NCBI GenBank assembly: GCA_964405435.1
Contig: CAYOOD010000033.1
Location: 1 to 64,000 of the forward strand
Reading direction: 5' to 3'
Source: DVEG01 sp964405435
GTDB lineage: Bacteria; Cyanobacteriota; Cyanobacteriia; Cyanobacteriales; Oscillatoriaceae
DNA: 64,000 nt
Part shown: piece after piece, positions 17,743-27,908 of the stretch
Position numbering within the stretch: the first letter of the stretch is position 1
Layout of the letters: the number at the start of each line of letters is the position of its first letter
Notes under the pieces: generated by a model
Told to the model about the DNA's origin: nothing
Seen by the model: the letters and a program-made list of their open reading frames with translations, nothing else
Database searches by the model: none
Translations under genes and position numbers: made by a program

Positions 17743-20700
17743 CATTTCAAGTCTGTCTCAGCAATCATTTCGCCCATCGCGACAACAATTTTTCGCGGGC
17801 CGATAAATGGATTGCGACTGTGAGCAGCCAGCATATTATCTAGCATTACAATGTCTCCTGCTTGCCAGGGGAAACTCACAGCCGCTTGCGCGTACACGGC
17901 CTGAACTTCTTCCATTACCGAATCTTCAATCGGAGTGCCGTCACCGTAATAGACATTGCGGGGGAGGTTCTCTTCTCCAAAAACAGAGAGCAAGGAGGCG
18001 CGAGTTGCCGCATCCAAACAGGAAATGTGGTGCAAGGGAAGTTGGTTGAAGAATACCATCTCTCCGGTTTTCGGGTGCTTCGCGATCGCGGGGCGAACCT
18101 TGCGAGTTCTCAAACCATTTCCCGCTTTCCACTCAAATTCTATCCCGGCTGTGCGGCAGTATTCCTCAACCGCCGCTTTTTCTTCCGTTTTGAAAAAATC
18201 TTGCCAGCTTACATCCAGTCCGTCCGTGTAGTTGCGGACGTACATAATTTGCTTTTTCGCAAATTTTTCTCGGATTTTGGGGTCGAGCAACTGGTAAATT
18301 TTCCGGCAGTCAACAATCGGCGTTTCTCCGCCTTGTTGCGCTGGCTGAACGCAGAAAAACCAGATTTTCATCGGCCAGCGATGCAGGTGCGAACTCTCGC
18401 TGTGAAATAAGATAGCTTTATCTGCCGGGTAAGGAGTCGAGCCGTAAACTTTTCCGCTGACTCCCTCGCGCGGCAAATCTCCGTACTCGCCAAATAACTC
18501 GGAACAAATAGCGAGAGCAAACTGCTCGAACGCGGAAACTACAGGTTCGGCAAACCCTCGAAACAGAATTGCTCCGTGGTGCAGCAATTTCGACTCTATG
18601 AATTCGCGGTTATTCTTCGCCCAGTCCGCGAGATCGACGTCGGCTACTGCGGGTTTAACGACTAAAGGAAAGCTTTCTCCAGGGTGCAGATACTCTGTTT
18701 TTATCAGCTCTCCTTCCGGCAGAGCCACTACTTTCGGTTGGACGCTCTTAAATTTGCTAAAATTGCTCTCTTTGCGCTTGACTTCTTGCATGGCTTGTTT
18801 CTGCTTCTCCGCTTCCGGGAGAATTTCTAAAGTTTTCAATCGGCTGTCAGGCTGCGCCACAATGCTGCTGAGGAGGGTTTCAAAGCGATTTGACATTTGA
18901 GCGATAGTATCCCTGTCAAATAGGTCGGAATTGTACTTCCAACTGCCCGCAATTCCTCCCTCTGCCTCCGACACGAACAGTGCCAAATCAAATTTAGCCG
19001 TACCGCTGTCAATTTCAACCGGCGTCAAGGTTAAGCCAGCCAGCTCTAAAGCCGGCATGGGCGCATTTTGCATGACAAATAAAACTTGAAAGAGCGGCGT
19101 CTGGAGCGAGGAGCGATCGGGGCGAAGTTCTTCGACCAATTTGTCGAAGGGCAAATCCTGGCGATCGTAAGCTTTTAATGTCACCTCGCGCGCGCGATCG
19201 AGCAGTTTGCGAAATGTAGGATTGCCGCGCATGTCGCCTCGCAAAACCAGAATATTGACAAAAAAACCAATTAAAGCTTCAGTCTCAACCCGGGTGCGGT
19301 TGGCAAAGTCAGTACCGACAAGGATATCTTCTCGATCGCTATAGCGGTAAAGCAGCGTTTGAAGTGCTGCCAGCAGCGTTACAAACAGGGTGACATTTTC
19401 TTGTCGGCTGAGGGCGTTCAGCGCTTCTGAAAGTTGCTCAGAAAGCTGGAAAGTATAAATTTCAGCCCGATCGCTATAAACAGCAGGACGCGGTTGTTTT
19501 GCGGGCAGTTGCAGCGGGGTAAAATCTTGTCCTAAGTGCTGCTTCCAGTCAGCGAGTTTGGCTTGCAAAACTTCCCCTTGCAGCCACTCTCTTTGCCAAA
19601 CGGCATAATCTGCGTACTGTACGGAAAGTTCGGGTAGGGGAGAAGGTTTGCCAGCACAGAAAGCTTCGTAAAGCGCCGCCACTTCCCGCACCAGTACCCC
19701 CAGCGACCAGCCATCAGCAACGATGTGGTGTACTGTCAGCAACAGCAGGTATTCTGTCTCGTCAAGCTGTAGTAAATTGACGCGCAGCAACGGCCATTTT
19801 GTCAGGTCGAAAGGCTGTCGCGCTTCTTCAGCAGCGAGTCGCATTGCCTCGACTTCTCGTTCCCCCTGCGGCAACTTTCTCAAGTCTACCACGGGCAGGG
19901 CGAAATTAAAAGATGAAATAATAACCTGAACGGGTCGTCCTTCTACTGAGCTAAAAGTTGTCCGCAAAGCTTCGTGACGCTTGATAACCTCCTGAAAACT
20001 TTGCTCCAGCGCTGCCACATTGAGCGCCCCTTTTAAGCGCACCGCTGCCGGGATATTATAGGCAGGAGTTCCGGGCTGCAATTGGTCGAGAAACCAGAGT
20101 CGCTGTTGTGCAAAAGAAAGGGGCAATTCTCCCTGCCGCGACGCCCGCTCGATGGGGGGAGCTTCGAGTTTTCGCTCGCCGCGAAATTTCGAGAGGCTTT
20201 CGCTCAAAGTTGCGACGGTAGGCGATTCAAAAAGAGAGCGCAGGGGCACTTCAACTTTAAAAGCTTCTCGCAGGCGAGAAATCGCCTGAGTAGCCAGCAG
20301 TGAATGTCCTCCTAATTCAAAGAAGTTATCGTAAATTCCAACGCGCTCTAAACCGAGAACTTCCGCCCAAATTTGTGCGATTACTTGCTCGTCGGCAGTT
20401 CGAGGCTCTGCCAAATCGTCCTCGAATTCCGCTCTGTTGGCGTCAGGTACAGGGAGCGATCGCCGGTCGATTTTTCCGTTAGGCGTTAAAGGCATCGCTT
20501 CCAGCAGCACGAACGCTGAGGGCACCATGTATTGCGGCAGCTTTTCCTTGAGAAAGCCGCGCAAGTCCCTTATAAGTGCTGATTCCTGAGTTTTGAGTGT
20601 TGAGTTAGCAACGATATAAGCAACCAAGCGCTTGTCGCCCGGATTGTCCTCGCGAACCAGCGCGATCGCTTCCTGTACGGCTGGATGCTGGTTTAGTACC

Positions 20701-23507
20701 GCTTCAATCTCGCCTAATTCGATGCGAAAACCGCGAATTTTCACCTGATGATCGCTGCGCCCCAGAAATTCGACGGTTCCGTCTGGGAGGTAGCGAGCGA
20801 TATCTCCAGTTTTGTACAGTCGCTCTGAAAAGATTCTGGATGGAGGATTCTGGATTGATGAAAAAGAAGTTCCGCTTTCCGCAAAGGGATTGGGAATAAA
20901 TTTTTCTGCGTTCAGTTCGGGACGGTTGAGATAGCCTCTGGATAAACCCACACCGCCGATATACAATTCCCCCAAAACGCCTGCAGGCACGGGCTGCAAG
21001 TTGGCGTCTAAAATATAAAGCTGGGTGTTGGAAATGGGGCGGCCAATTGGAATAGAACTGCGCTCGGATTCTATGAATTTTATCGGATGAATGGCTGTCC
21101 AGACAGTGGCTTCAGTGGGGCCGTAAAAGTTCCAAAGGGGAATGTTCCACTCAAGTAACTGAGCAGCGAGTTCTGTAGGAAAAGCTTCACCGCCGCAAAC
21201 AATTAGGCGCAGGTTCCACTGTTGCTCGCTGCCGGCAGTTGCTTTCGCGTCAATCAGTTGGCGAATTGCTGAAGGAGTTTGATTGAGAATGGTGACTCGC
21301 TCTCTGCACAGCAGTTCGTAAAATGCGGCTGGCGATCGCGTCAATTCGAGGGGGACGACGACCAGTTTGCAACCGTGAAGGAGCGCTCCCCAAATTTCCC
21401 AGACGGAAAAGTCGAAAGCGTAAGAGTGAAAAACCGTCCAAACGTCGCGATCGCTAAAATTAAATACAGGTCGTGTGGTGGCAAAAAGATGACCGACGCT
21501 GCGGTGGTTGACTTGAACGCCCTTGGGTTTCCCTGTCGAACCTGACGTATAGATTATGTAAGCGAGATTGTCAGGGGTTGCCTCACTCGAAGGATTTTCT
21601 TCGCTTTCCCGCGCGATATTCTGCCAGTCGGAATCTAGGAAAACTTTATGCAAGGCGCGACCGCCGATTTTCTCATCTAAATGCGACTGCACCAGCAGCA
21701 CCTCAATCCGAGCATCCTCTAGCATGAAGTTCAAGCGATCGTTAGAATGCGCCGGATCGAGCGGAACGTAAGCGCCGCCTGCCTTGAGAATGCCGAGCAA
21801 TCCCACGACCATTTCTAGGGAGCGATCGACAAAAATTCCAACCGGAACTTCCGGTTTAACCCCTAAGCTTTTCAGGTGACGTGCTAGCTGATTCGCTCGC
21901 CGATTCAGCTCTCGGTAGGTTAGCTGCTTCTCTTCAAAAACGACAGCGATCGCATCCGGCGTCAGCTCTGCCTGCGCTTCAAATAGTTCGTGTAGGCACC
22001 GCTCCTTGGGAAATTCTACTTGAGTATTGTTCCACTCGGCAAGCAGTTGCTGCCGTTCGGATTTCGTCAAGATCGGCAAGTTGGAAATGCGCTGTTCGGG
22101 ATTGGCTGCAATACTTTCCAGTAAGGTTAGAAAATGTCCGGCCATTCGCCGTGCAGTGCTAGCATCAAACAGGTCTTGACTGTACTCTAGCGCTGCCTCG
22201 ATACCGTCCGATCCTTCCTGCAGATCGAGCGCTAAATCAAATCTCGCCGTTTTGCGCTCTATTTCCAAGCTGCTCAATGTCACTCCCGGCAATTCTATCT
22301 GCGGCGTCTGAACATTGCGCAGGGAAAACAACACCTGAAACAGCGGATTGTAGCTTAAATCTCTTTCGGGCTGCAAGATTTCTACCAGTTTCTCAAATGG
22401 GAAATCCTGGTGACTGTACGCGCCGACTGCGACTTCTCGCACGCGCCCCAGTAACTCTTTAAAAGTTGGGTTGCCCGATAGGTCGTTGCGGAAAACTAGG
22501 GTATTTGCAAATAAGCCGATTAACCCCTCGATCTCGCGCCGATTGCGGTTAGCAATGGGGGAGCCGACTAGAATGTCTTCTTGCCCGGTGTAGCGATAGA
22601 GCAGCGTTTTGAACGCCGCCAGCAGGGTCATAAATAAAGTGGCTTTTTCCCGCTGGCTTACTTCGGCGATTTTCTCTGCGATCGCCTGGGGAATGGCGAA
22701 CTTATGCACCGCACCTCGGAAGGTTTGCACTGCCGGTCGGGGGCGATCGCTTGGCAGGTTCAGTACGGGAAGATTGCCTCCGAGCTGTTTTTTCCAGTAG
22801 GCAAGTTGCGTTTCTAACACTTCTCCCTGCAACCACTGGCGCTGCCAACTTGCAAAGTCTGCGTACTGCACTGGCAGTTCGGGAAGCGGGGAAGCTTTCC
22901 CCGTGCAAAAGGCTTTGTAAAGGGTGGCTAGTTCCTGAATGAGTATTCCCATCGACCAGCCATCGGAAATGATGTGGTGCGTGCTGAATAGCAACACCCA
23001 GTCTGACTCGCTCAGGTGCAGCAATTTGACACGCAATAAGGGTGCCTGCGACAAGTCGAAAGGTTGCTGAGCTTCTGTAGCGGCTAACCGCTCAACTTCG
23101 CGATCGCGATCGGTTTCGGAAAGCGAACGCAAATCTATCTCTGAAATCTGCAATTTCAGATGGGGAGCGATAACCTGAACGGGTTGCCCGTTTGCTGTGG
23201 TAAAGGCAGTTCGCAAAACTTCGTGACGCTTGACGAGTTCGTTGAGGCTTTGCTCGAGGGCGATCGCGTCGAGCGTCCCCGTCAGGCGGACGGCGGCGGG
23301 AATGTGATAGGTGAAGTTGCCCGGAGCTAGTTGCTCGAAAAACCACAACCGCTGTTGAGCAAACGATAGAGGAAACGAGTTAGACTCTCGACTTTGCGGT
23401 TGAATTTCTGCAAGCGAAACACTCTCCTTTTTCAGGTTGAGTCGCTGCAACATCAACTCGCGTTTTTCCGGCGAAAGAGCCGCGATACGTTCGATTAAAT
23501 CACTCAT
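17742..23507 (-). CDS. NRPS: C - A(X) - T - C with fused TauD-type beta-hydroxylase
   Basis: 1921 residues. It starts with a docking-like helix (IAALSPEKRELMLQRLN). C1 has intact HHIISDGWS (near 175). The A domain (490-1000) gives code D-F-W-N-V-G-F-V-W-K, read from FDFSVWEIW, ILNQTPSAI, LIVCGGE and NFYGPTEATVW; the nearest common code is Thr (DFWNIGMVHK), but the Phe and Trp positions differ, so the residue is left as X. T lies near 1043. C2 (1090-1520) has HHIVADGWS. Residues 1580-1915 are an Fe(II)/2-oxoglutarate oxygenase of the SyrP/TauD type, with HSE in ILFHSESSH, the distal His in NMLAAHSRNPF and a conserved Arg. It should hydroxylate the Asp loaded on the next protein. Overlaps the preceding stop by 4 bases (ATGA). 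Confidence 0.92.
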   Translation of the reverse strand: MSDLIERIAALSPEKRELMLQRLNLKKESVSLAEIQPQSRESNSFPLSFAQQRLWFFEQLAPGNFTYHIPAAVRLTGTLDAIALEQSLNELVKRHEVLRTAFTTANGQPVQVIAPHLKLQISEIDLRSLSETDRDREVERLAATEAQQPFDLSQAPLLRVKLLHLSESDWVLLFSTHHIISDGWSMGILIQELATLYKAFCTGKASPLPELPVQYADFASWQRQWLQGEVLETQLAYWKKQLGGNLPVLNLPSDRPRPAVQTFRGAVHKFAIPQAIAEKIAEVSQREKATLFMTLLAAFKTLLYRYTGQEDILVGSPIANRNRREIEGLIGLFANTLVFRNDLSGNPTFKELLGRVREVAVGAYSHQDFPFEKLVEILQPERDLSYNPLFQVLFSLRNVQTPQIELPGVTLSSLEIERKTARFDLALDLQEGSDGIEAALEYSQDLFDASTARRMAGHFLTLLESIAANPEQRISNLPILTKSERQQLLAEWNNTQVEFPKERCLHELFEAQAELTPDAIAVVFEEKQLTYRELNRRANQLARHLKSLGVKPEVPVGIFVDRSLEMVVGLLGILKAGGAYVPLDPAHSNDRLNFMLEDARIEVLLVQSHLDEKIGGRALHKVFLDSDWQNIARESEENPSSEATPDNLAYIIYTSGSTGKPKGVQVNHRSVGHLFATTRPVFNFSDRDVWTVFHSYAFDFSVWEIWGALLHGCKLVVVPLELTRSPAAFYELLCRERVTILNQTPSAIRQLIDAKATAGSEQQWNLRLIVCGGEAFPTELAAQLLEWNIPLWNFYGPTEATVWTAIHPIKFIESERSSIPIGRPISNTQLYILDANLQPVPAGVLGELYIGGVGLSRGYLNRPELNAEKFIPNPFAESGTSFSSIQNPPSRIFSERLYKTGDIARYLPDGTVEFLGRSDHQVKIRGFRIELGEIEAVLNQHPAVQEAIALVREDNPGDKRLVAYIVANSTLKTQESALIRDLRGFLKEKLPQYMVPSAFVLLEAMPLTPNGKIDRRSLPVPDANRAEFEDDLAEPRTADEQVIAQIWAEVLGLERVGIYDNFFELGGHSLLATQAISRLREAFKVEVPLRSLFESPTVATLSESLSKFRGERKLEAPPIERASRQGELPLSFAQQRLWFLDQLQPGTPAYNIPAAVRLKGALNVAALEQSFQEVIKRHEALRTTFSSVEGRPVQVIISSFNFALPVVDLRKLPQGEREVEAMRLAAEEARQPFDLTKWPLLRVNLLQLDETEYLLLLTVHHIVADGWSLGVLVREVAALYEAFCAGKPSPLPELSVQYADYAVWQREWLQGEVLQAKLADWKQHLGQDFTPLQLPAKQPRPAVYSDRAEIYTFQLSEQLSEALNALSRQENVTLFVTLLAALQTLLYRYSDREDILVGTDFANRTRVETEALIGFFVNILVLRGDMRGNPTFRKLLDRAREVTLKAYDRQDLPFDKLVEELRPDRSSLQTPLFQVLFVMQNAPMPALELAGLTLTPVEIDSGTAKFDLALFVSEAEGGIAGSWKYNSDLFDRDTIAQMSNRFETLLSSIVAQPDSRLKTLEILPEAEKQKQAMQEVKRKESNFSKFKSVQPKVVALPEGELIKTEYLHPGESFPLVVKPAVADVDLADWAKNNREFIESKLLHHGAILFRGFAEPVVSAFEQFALAICSELFGEYGDLPREGVSGKVYGSTPYPADKAILFHSESSHLHRWPMKIWFFCVQPAQQGGETPIVDCRKIYQLLDPKIREKFAKKQIMYVRNYTDGLDVSWQDFFKTEEKAAVEEYCRTAGIEFEWKAGNGLRTRKVRPAIAKHPKTGEMVFFNQLPLHHISCLDAATRASLLSVFGEENLPRNVYYGDGTPIEDSVMEEVQAVYAQAAVSFPWQAGDIVMLDNMLAAHSRNPFIGPRKIVVAMGEMIAETDLK

Positions 23508-26500
23508 TTGCTGACTCCTTGCTGGGCGAGAAGTTCCCGAATTTGTTCTTCTGACAGTTGCTCCAGTTCTGCCAATACCTGAGCGAGCATTTCACTTTCT
23601 GCTTGTTCGGCTTGCTTTTGCGCGATCGCGACAGCCAGCTCGGCGACAGTGGGAGACTCAAATAAGCGGTGCAGTGGCAACTCCACCTGAAATGCTTGTC
23701 GCACTCTGGAAATTACTTGCGTAGCTAATAGGGAGTGCCCTCCCAATTCAAAAAAGTTATCGTAAATGCCGACTTTTTCAACTCTGAGAACTTCAGCCCA
23801 GATAGCCGCTAAAACTTCCTCAACGTTTGTGCGAGGCGCGACAAAGTTTCCTGTCAGCTCCGGTCGCGTTTCGTCAGGGGCGGGAAGCGATCGCCTGTCT
23901 ATCTTTCCGTTAGGCGTCAGAGGCAGAGTTTTGAGCGCTACAAAAACCGAGGGCATCATGTACTCGGGTAATTTTGACTTGAGGAAATTGTACAAGTCGC
24001 TGCTGCTGGGCGACTGCTTTTTATTCGCCACCCAATAAGCCACCAAACGCTTGTCATCCGGCGCATCTTCCCGCACCAAAACCACAGCCTGCGCGATATC
24101 TGGATGTTGCCCCAGCGCCGCCTCAATTTCTCCCAATTCGATGCGGAAACCCCGGATTTTTACTTGGCTGTCAATTCGCCCGATGAATTCGATATTTCCG
24201 TCTGGCAAATAGCGAGCTAAGTCTCCGGTTTTGTACAGTCGCGCCTCCGCCTGCGCGTCAAATGGGTTGCGAATAAATTTTTCTGCCGTCAGTTCGGGGC
24301 GGTTGAGATAGCCTCGCGCCAAATTGTCGCCGCCGACGTGCAGTTCCCCAGCCACGCCAATCGGCACCGGCTGCAAGCGAGCATCCAAAATGTAAATCTG
24401 AGTATTTGCGATCGGAAGACCGAGAGGAACTGTTTCGGAATCGCACCCGATTTTATCGAAATCTACGGGATAAGTCAGCACTCCCACTGTCGCTTCTGTT
24501 GGCCCATAGTGATTGAATATCGGGCAATCTGGAGCAATGGCGCGAATTTTTTTGACCAAATCCCACTGAACAGATTCCCCTCCTAAAATTAGCCGCTTGC
24601 GAGGCAAAATTGATTCGGGTTGAGAGGAATTTAAAAGAGCCGCTAGGTGAGACGGAACAATTTTGAGGCAGTCGATGGGATTGCGGCGAAAATATTCGCC
24701 CAATACCTCCGGATCGGTTGCGCGTTCTTGGGAAATGACATGAAGGCAGCCGCCGAAACAGAGGGCGGGAAAAATTGCCGTATTTCCTAAGTCGGCGGCG
24801 AAGGTGGAAACGGTGGCGAAACTGGCTCCTACTGGCAGATTTAATCGTTCCTGAATAGCGTACAGGTAATTGAGCAGTTGCCGGTGTTCGATCGCCACTC
24901 CCTTCGGCGTGCCCGTGGAACCGGAAGTATAGATGACATAAGCTAAATTTTCGCAAGAAACGCGGGGAGTGTAGGAGGCAGAAACACTGGGAATCTCTGC
25001 ATCCAAGCAAACAATAGCCGCCTGAGTTTTCGGCAAACTTTCGACGAGCCGCTGTTGCGTGAGCAGCACCTTCGCCCGAGCATCTTCTAGCATCAGCGCC
25101 TTGCGCTCTGCTGGTGTCGCCGGATCGATGGGCAAATACGCGCCCCCGGCTTTGAGTACGCCGAGCATTCCTACGATGGTTTCTAAGGAGCGATCGAGGC
25201 AAATTCCGACAATAACCTCTGGCTCAACTCCCAAGTTTTGCAGGTGATGGGCGAGGCGATTGGCGCGATCGTCGAGTTCCCAGTAGGTAATCTTTTGGTT
25301 TTCAAAAACGGCAGCAATGCTGTCTGGTTTGCGTTCTGCTTGTTCTTCAAAAAGCTGGTGAACGCATCTATCTTTTGGGTAAGATTTTTGAGTTTTAGTG
25401 AACTCGACGAGAAGTTGCTGGCGGGCGCGATCGCTCAGAATTTCTACCTGACTGATGGCAGTTTCTGGATTGTTGACTGCGCTTTTTAGCAGCGCCTGAA
25501 ACTGTTCTGACAAGCGCTTGATATCTTCGGTGTCAAATAAAGCTGAATCCCAGTGTAATTCTGCGATTAGGGAATTACCCCGGCGAAGGCAGGAGAGCTT
25601 GAGTTTGAAGGGCTCTACGCAGGCATCTTGCCGAGTGAGGGAGAAGGAAACGCCAGAAGTGCCGTAGTTTTCAGGCTCTTCTTGAAACTCGAAGCCGACG
25701 GGCAAAAAGCTGCTGTTTTTCTCGCTTCCTAGAATTGCTTCCCAGCTAAAGTATTCTTGCCAGTCGTGCATCTCGTTGAGAGTCAGCTCAACTTGCCGCC
25801 ACACTTGGGAAAAGCTCAATTCGTCTTGCAAGTCGCACTGTAGGGGCAAATATTTGCACAGCAGCCCCAGCGATCGCTCTAATTCTTCATATTTCCTGCC
25901 GTCTCCAGCTACGCCGACGATAAGGTTTGGCTGTCTGGTGAGCCGCCAAATCAGAACTTTCCAGCAAGTCAGCAGTAAGGCAGAAATATCGCTCTGGCGT
26001 TTTTGCGCGATCGCTTCCAAGCTGTCGAACAAATCACCCCGAACGATTGCCCTTTCTACTTGCGGCTGAAATTCTGCTTCGGGATTCTTCTTTTCCCAGG
26101 GAAGCGTTAAGGAATCCAAAGATTCAAGATTCAGTTTGCGCCAGTATTCTTTGCCGCTTGCCGTTTCTTCTGATTCGAGTAGCTCATTTTGCCACTCAGC
26201 AATATCGGCATATTGCATTGGCTCGTCGGAAAGCTCTTCCCCGCGCGTGCAAGCAGCGTAGGAAAGGCTGAGTTCGCGGGCGAAATTTCTCAGGGTGGCG
26301 CTATCTGCAATTAAAGCAGAGAAGTTCGCCAGCAATAGCTGCTTGTTTTGCGCGAGAGTGACTGAGGAGAGATGCCAAAGCGAGCCGCGATCGAAATCAA
26401 AGGGAATTACTTCCTGAAAAAGCGCTTCGATTTTAGCCTCTTGTTCTTCTGGAGGCAAACCGCTCAGATTGTATTCCGAGATAGGAAGTTCAACAGTGGA

Positions 26501-26737
26501 GGCGATCGCTTGCAGGGGCAGTGTCATCCCGGGCAGGCAGCGAAAGCTGGTGCGCAGGATTTCGTGGCGATTCACGACATTTTGCAGCGCTTTTTTAAGA
26601 ACCTCTCTGTCGAGATTTCCTGTAATTAGAATTACGCCGCGAACCCGATAGGGCTGTCTGTACTTATTTTGCTGCAACCCCCACAGGTGCCGCTGCTGTG
26701 GAGAGAGCCTAAATCCTTCGATTGTTTCCTTTTGCAT
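23504..26737 (-). CDS. NRPS: interface-like domain - A(Asp) - T
   Basis: 1077 residues from ATG 26737; a frame extension to 26803 overlaps the hydroxylase gene and is less likely. Residues 1-430 are a condensation-type fold with the catalytic HHxxxDG replaced by FSALIADSATL, so it should not condense. It resembles the interface domain that recruits a stand-alone aspartyl beta-hydroxylase. The A domain gives D-L-T-K-I-G-H-V-G-K (AADLGNT, CLKIVPSHL, LILGGE, NHYGPTEATVG), aspartate. The T Ser is in ELGGHSLLATQ near 1010. The acidic C-terminal helix LSEEQIRELLAQQGVSK fits as docking partner for the basic LSPEKR helix of the next protein. It is the paralogue of the first two-thirds of the terminal NRPS. 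Confidence 0.92.
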   Translation of the reverse strand: MQKETIEGFRLSPQQRHLWGLQQNKYRQPYRVRGVILITGNLDREVLKKALQNVVNRHEILRTSFRCLPGMTLPLQAIASTVELPISEYNLSGLPPEEQEAKIEALFQEVIPFDFDRGSLWHLSSVTLAQNKQLLLANFSALIADSATLRNFARELSLSYAACTRGEELSDEPMQYADIAEWQNELLESEETASGKEYWRKLNLESLDSLTLPWEKKNPEAEFQPQVERAIVRGDLFDSLEAIAQKRQSDISALLLTCWKVLIWRLTRQPNLIVGVAGDGRKYEELERSLGLLCKYLPLQCDLQDELSFSQVWRQVELTLNEMHDWQEYFSWEAILGSEKNSSFLPVGFEFQEEPENYGTSGVSFSLTRQDACVEPFKLKLSCLRRGNSLIAELHWDSALFDTEDIKRLSEQFQALLKSAVNNPETAISQVEILSDRARQQLLVEFTKTQKSYPKDRCVHQLFEEQAERKPDSIAAVFENQKITYWELDDRANRLAHHLQNLGVEPEVIVGICLDRSLETIVGMLGVLKAGGAYLPIDPATPAERKALMLEDARAKVLLTQQRLVESLPKTQAAIVCLDAEIPSVSASYTPRVSCENLAYVIYTSGSTGTPKGVAIEHRQLLNYLYAIQERLNLPVGASFATVSTFAADLGNTAIFPALCFGGCLHVISQERATDPEVLGEYFRRNPIDCLKIVPSHLAALLNSSQPESILPRKRLILGGESVQWDLVKKIRAIAPDCPIFNHYGPTEATVGVLTYPVDFDKIGCDSETVPLGLPIANTQIYILDARLQPVPIGVAGELHVGGDNLARGYLNRPELTAEKFIRNPFDAQAEARLYKTGDLARYLPDGNIEFIGRIDSQVKIRGFRIELGEIEAALGQHPDIAQAVVLVREDAPDDKRLVAYWVANKKQSPSSSDLYNFLKSKLPEYMMPSVFVALKTLPLTPNGKIDRRSLPAPDETRPELTGNFVAPRTNVEEVLAAIWAEVLRVEKVGIYDNFFELGGHSLLATQVISRVRQAFQVELPLHRLFESPTVAELAVAIAQKQAEQAESEMLAQVLAELEQLSEEQIRELLAQQGVSK

Positions 26738-26759
26738 ACTTGCAGTTCCTCTGATGCGC

Positions 26760-27809
26760 CTAAATGTCTTGAGTGCTAAACGCTTCTGCCATCCCGACGA
26801 CAACCCGACGCGCTCCTGAAAATGGCGTGCGTCCGTGCGCGGCTAGCATGTTATCTAGCAGCAAGACATCTCCTTCTTCCCAAGGAAAAGCTATCGTTTC
26901 TTGCTGATAGCAGTGGCGAATTTCGTCTAAAATAGAATCTTCGATTGGCGAGCCATCACCGTAATAAGCATTCCGGGGTAAATCTTCCAGCTTGAAGGAA
27001 GCCAAAAGCTCTTGGCGAACGGCGGGAGCGAGGCTGGAAATGTGGAAGAGGTGGGCTTGATTGAACCACACCATTTCTTTTGTTTGGGGATGCTGGGCGA
27101 CGGCCTGACAAACTTGTCGCGTCCTCAAGAGATCGCCACTTTTCCAGTCTAACTCAATTCCCGCTTTTTTGCAATACTCTCCTACCTCAATTTTGCTGTC
27201 AGTATTGAAGACATTCTGCCAGGGTAAATCTACGCCGCCACCGTAGTTTCGCACATACATAACTTTTTTTTGGGCGAAGCGCTCTCTAATCTCTGGATGG
27301 AGGCGATCGAAAACTTTGCGGCTGTCAGCAATCGGGGTTTCTCCTCCCTGTTCGGCTTTCTTGACGCAGAAAAAGGCGATTTTCAGCGGCCAATTTCTGG
27401 AATAAGCCATTTCATTGTGCAGCGGAATGAATTGCTCTGGGGGATATTCGGTGGAAGTGTAGATATTTCCGCTCACCTGAGTGCGCGGTGTCGAGCGAAA
27501 AGAATATTCTAACAACTCGCCAGCAAGAGTTTGAATAAACTGCTCGAACCCAATCACGTCACCGACTTGAAAGCCTCGAAAAAGTATTCCTCCGTGCTTC
27601 AATAACTGCGTTTCAATCCACACTCGGTTGTTCGCAGCCCAACCCGCGATATTTAATCCCTCTACCGTCGGCTGAACAACCAAGGGCAGGAGGTTCTCCG
27701 ATTGGAAATAGGCAGTTTTGACTAATTCCTCTGAGGACACCCTGACGACTTTTCGCCTAACTGCACCGAAATTTGTGAAATTGGTAGTTTTTGTTCCTGT
27801 ATTAATCAT
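26760..27809 (-). CDS. Stand-alone TauD/SyrP-type aspartyl beta-hydroxylase
   Basis: 349-residue Fe(II)/2-oxoglutarate-dependent oxygenase. The 2-His-1-carboxylate triad is visible: His and Glu in IPLHNEMAYSRN, and the distal His in NMLAAHGRTPF, followed by the 2-oxoglutarate-binding Arg (GARRVVVGM). SyrP and the siderophore beta-hydroxylases act on aspartyl bound to a T domain. Its neighbour 22 bases downstream is the interface-A(Asp)-T protein, so it should make beta-hydroxyaspartate, whose hydroxyl and side-chain carboxylate bind Fe(III). It is homologous along its length to the TauD domain fused to the 1921-residue NRPS. Start ATG 27809, soluble, no signal peptide. Confidence 0.92.
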   Translation of the reverse strand: MINTGTKTTNFTNFGAVRRKVVRVSSEELVKTAYFQSENLLPLVVQPTVEGLNIAGWAANNRVWIETQLLKHGGILFRGFQVGDVIGFEQFIQTLAGELLEYSFRSTPRTQVSGNIYTSTEYPPEQFIPLHNEMAYSRNWPLKIAFFCVKKAEQGGETPIADSRKVFDRLHPEIRERFAQKKVMYVRNYGGGVDLPWQNVFNTDSKIEVGEYCKKAGIELDWKSGDLLRTRQVCQAVAQHPQTKEMVWFNQAHLFHISSLAPAVRQELLASFKLEDLPRNAYYGDGSPIEDSILDEIRHCYQQETIAFPWEEGDVLLLDNMLAAHGRTPFSGARRVVVGMAEAFSTQDI

Positions 27810-27844
27810 AGTTCCTGCATTTGTAGTTCACCGTGTAACGGGGG

Positions 27845-27870
27845 CACGGGGCGTGGCGGGACGCGCCCCT
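27845..27870. repeat. GC-rich imperfect palindrome in the operon
   Basis: Sequence ggggcgtggcgggacgcgcccc in the 99-base gap between the free C-domain gene and the hydroxylase gene can fold into a hairpin. It is related in style to the palindrome at 4389. There is no T-tract on the operon strand, so more likely a repeat element or mRNA-stability hairpin than a terminator. Confidence 0.5.
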
Positions 27871-27908
27871 ACCGCGATTGAATGAAATTGGTATGAGAGC
27901 TTGAGCGA

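Noticed and set aside
26738..26803. 22-residue N-terminal extension of the interface-A-T protein
   Set aside because: It overlaps the hydroxylase gene; the ATG at 26737 gives an N-terminus matching its paralogue (MQ...GFRLSPQQ).
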